Made by a program: the position numbers and the translations under genes | Shown here: positions 5,379-5,830 of the stretch, piece by piece | How the letters are laid out: every line of letters begins with the position of its first letter | Position numbering within the stretch: the first letter of the stretch is position 1 | NCBI GenBank assembly: GCA_017622395.1 | Contig: JAGARF010000110.1 | Span: forward strand, 1-5,830 | DNA length: 5,830 bases | From: Clostridia bacterium | Lineage (GTDB): Bacteria; Bacillota; Clostridia; RGIG6154 | Direction: 5' to 3' | The notes under the pieces: generated by a model | What the model was told of the DNA's origin: nothing | Database searches by the model: none | The model's input: the letters and a program-made list of their open reading frames with translations, nothing else

Positions 5379-5757
5379 TCAACAACTTTTTTCCCATACA
5401 GAAAAGTCGCATACTATTCGCCCTATTTTTCGTTCACAGTTCAATATTTCTTCTGTAATCATATTTACTGCTTCTTCAAAAGCCTGCTTCATATTGCACT
5501 CAACATAGCTTATTTTGTCCTGTCTTTCTCCTGTAACAATAAAAACATCTTCTAATAAGCCCATAAGTTCTTCTGCTTTCTTCAAATCAGGGACGAAAAG
5601 GGCATCAGGCTTAGAGGGTTGATTTTTAATAATCTCTGCCGTATCTGTGGTGCTTTTGCCTGTATATATATATTTATATTTTTGACCCATATACTTTTGT
5701 CTTAATACTTTTTTGAAAACTTTTTCATATTCCCCGTTTTCATCAAAAATACCGACT
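5379..5757 (-). pseudogene. Truncated LacI/GntR-type regulator, C-terminal sensor part
   Basis: The longest frame with an ATG (5690) gives 103 aa, but the same frame stays open upstream for 22 more codons with protein-like content (VGIFDENGEYEKVFKK...) and no ATG, GTG or TTG. It does so until it enters the repeat at 5758, where a TAG follows at 5772-5774. No ribosome binding site precedes the ATG at 5690. The pattern KPDALFVPDLKKAEELMGLL, then a short strand VFIVTG, then ISYVECNMKQAFEEAVNMI, and a tail FSVWEKSC resembles the end of the periplasmic-binding-protein-like sensor domain of LacI or GntR/AraR regulators, which commonly end in 'liERSSC'. The DNA-binding domain is missing. The simplest reading is a gene cut at its 5' side by the repeat; the other part may lie beyond the window. 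The family assignment is tentative. No terminator follows, and its 3' side lies only 31 bases from the rpsU -35 box. Confidence 0.6.
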
Positions 5758-5830
5758 CTTAGCCGAGTGTTCTAAAGGACACTCGGCTAAGAGATTAATT
5801 CCTGACGGAATTAGCGATATTACTGCGTAA
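5758..5830. repeat. Structured MITE-like repeat, copy 2 (cut by window edge)
   Basis: Opens with a perfect 13-bp hairpin, CTTAGCCGAGTGT and ACACTCGGCTAAG with an 8-base loop, better preserved than in copy 1. The TAATTCC/GGAATTA hairpin and GATATTACTGCGTA follow. It aligns with 4787-4859 without gaps (66 of 73 identical). Differences cluster partly in the terminal stem, where copy 1 has lost pairing. It abuts the truncated regulator. Confidence 0.75.

Overview
The window comes from a low-GC Gram-positive anaerobe, most likely a member of the Clostridia. Four things point there: AT-rich DNA with A/T-heavy codons, strong GGAGG-type ribosome binding sites, a PerR plus reverse-rubrerythrin peroxide defence typical of strict anaerobes, and the Clostridia-type order yqeG / TIM-barrel gene / Xaa-Pro peptidase / efp / CD1247-like gene. 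No species can be named from the sequence alone.

Left part (1-660), minus strand: perR is followed 31 bases later by the start of a rubrerythrin with an N-terminal rubredoxin domain, which runs off the left edge. A near-consensus promoter (TTGACA, 17 bases, TATATT) with a perfect 15-bp PerR-box palindrome at the expected transcription start gives a self-contained, autoregulated peroxide-response operon.

Centre (677-4218), minus strand: a compact run of five genes reads right to left: YqeG-type HAD phosphatase, endonuclease IV-like TIM barrel, M24 Xaa-Pro peptidase, elongation factor P and a CD1247-type zinc-ribbon protein. The first three overlap by 8 and 4 bases. A promoter lies before yqeG, a second lies before efp, and a strong intrinsic terminator closes the run. 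The theme is housekeeping: ribosome-linked functions (EF-P, possibly YqeG), peptide turnover and a possible DNA-repair-like enzyme.

Right part (4219-5830) is less orderly. A plus-strand gene diverges from yqeG. It looks like only the C-terminal half of a GH18 (chitinase/SleL-type) barrel and has a good Shine-Dalgarno followed by ATA where an ATG would be expected. After it comes a structured, palindrome-rich repeat, then rpsU (ribosomal protein S21, minus strand, 58 aa) with its own strong promoter, leader hairpin and terminator. Next is the 3' end of a minus-strand gene resembling the sensor domain of a LacI/GntR-type regulator. Its reading frame stays open upstream without a start codon until it meets a second copy of the same repeat at the right edge. 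The repeat pair (66 of 73 aligned bases identical) is the main unexplained element: it behaves like a dispersed MITE-like sequence and appears to have broken the regulator gene.
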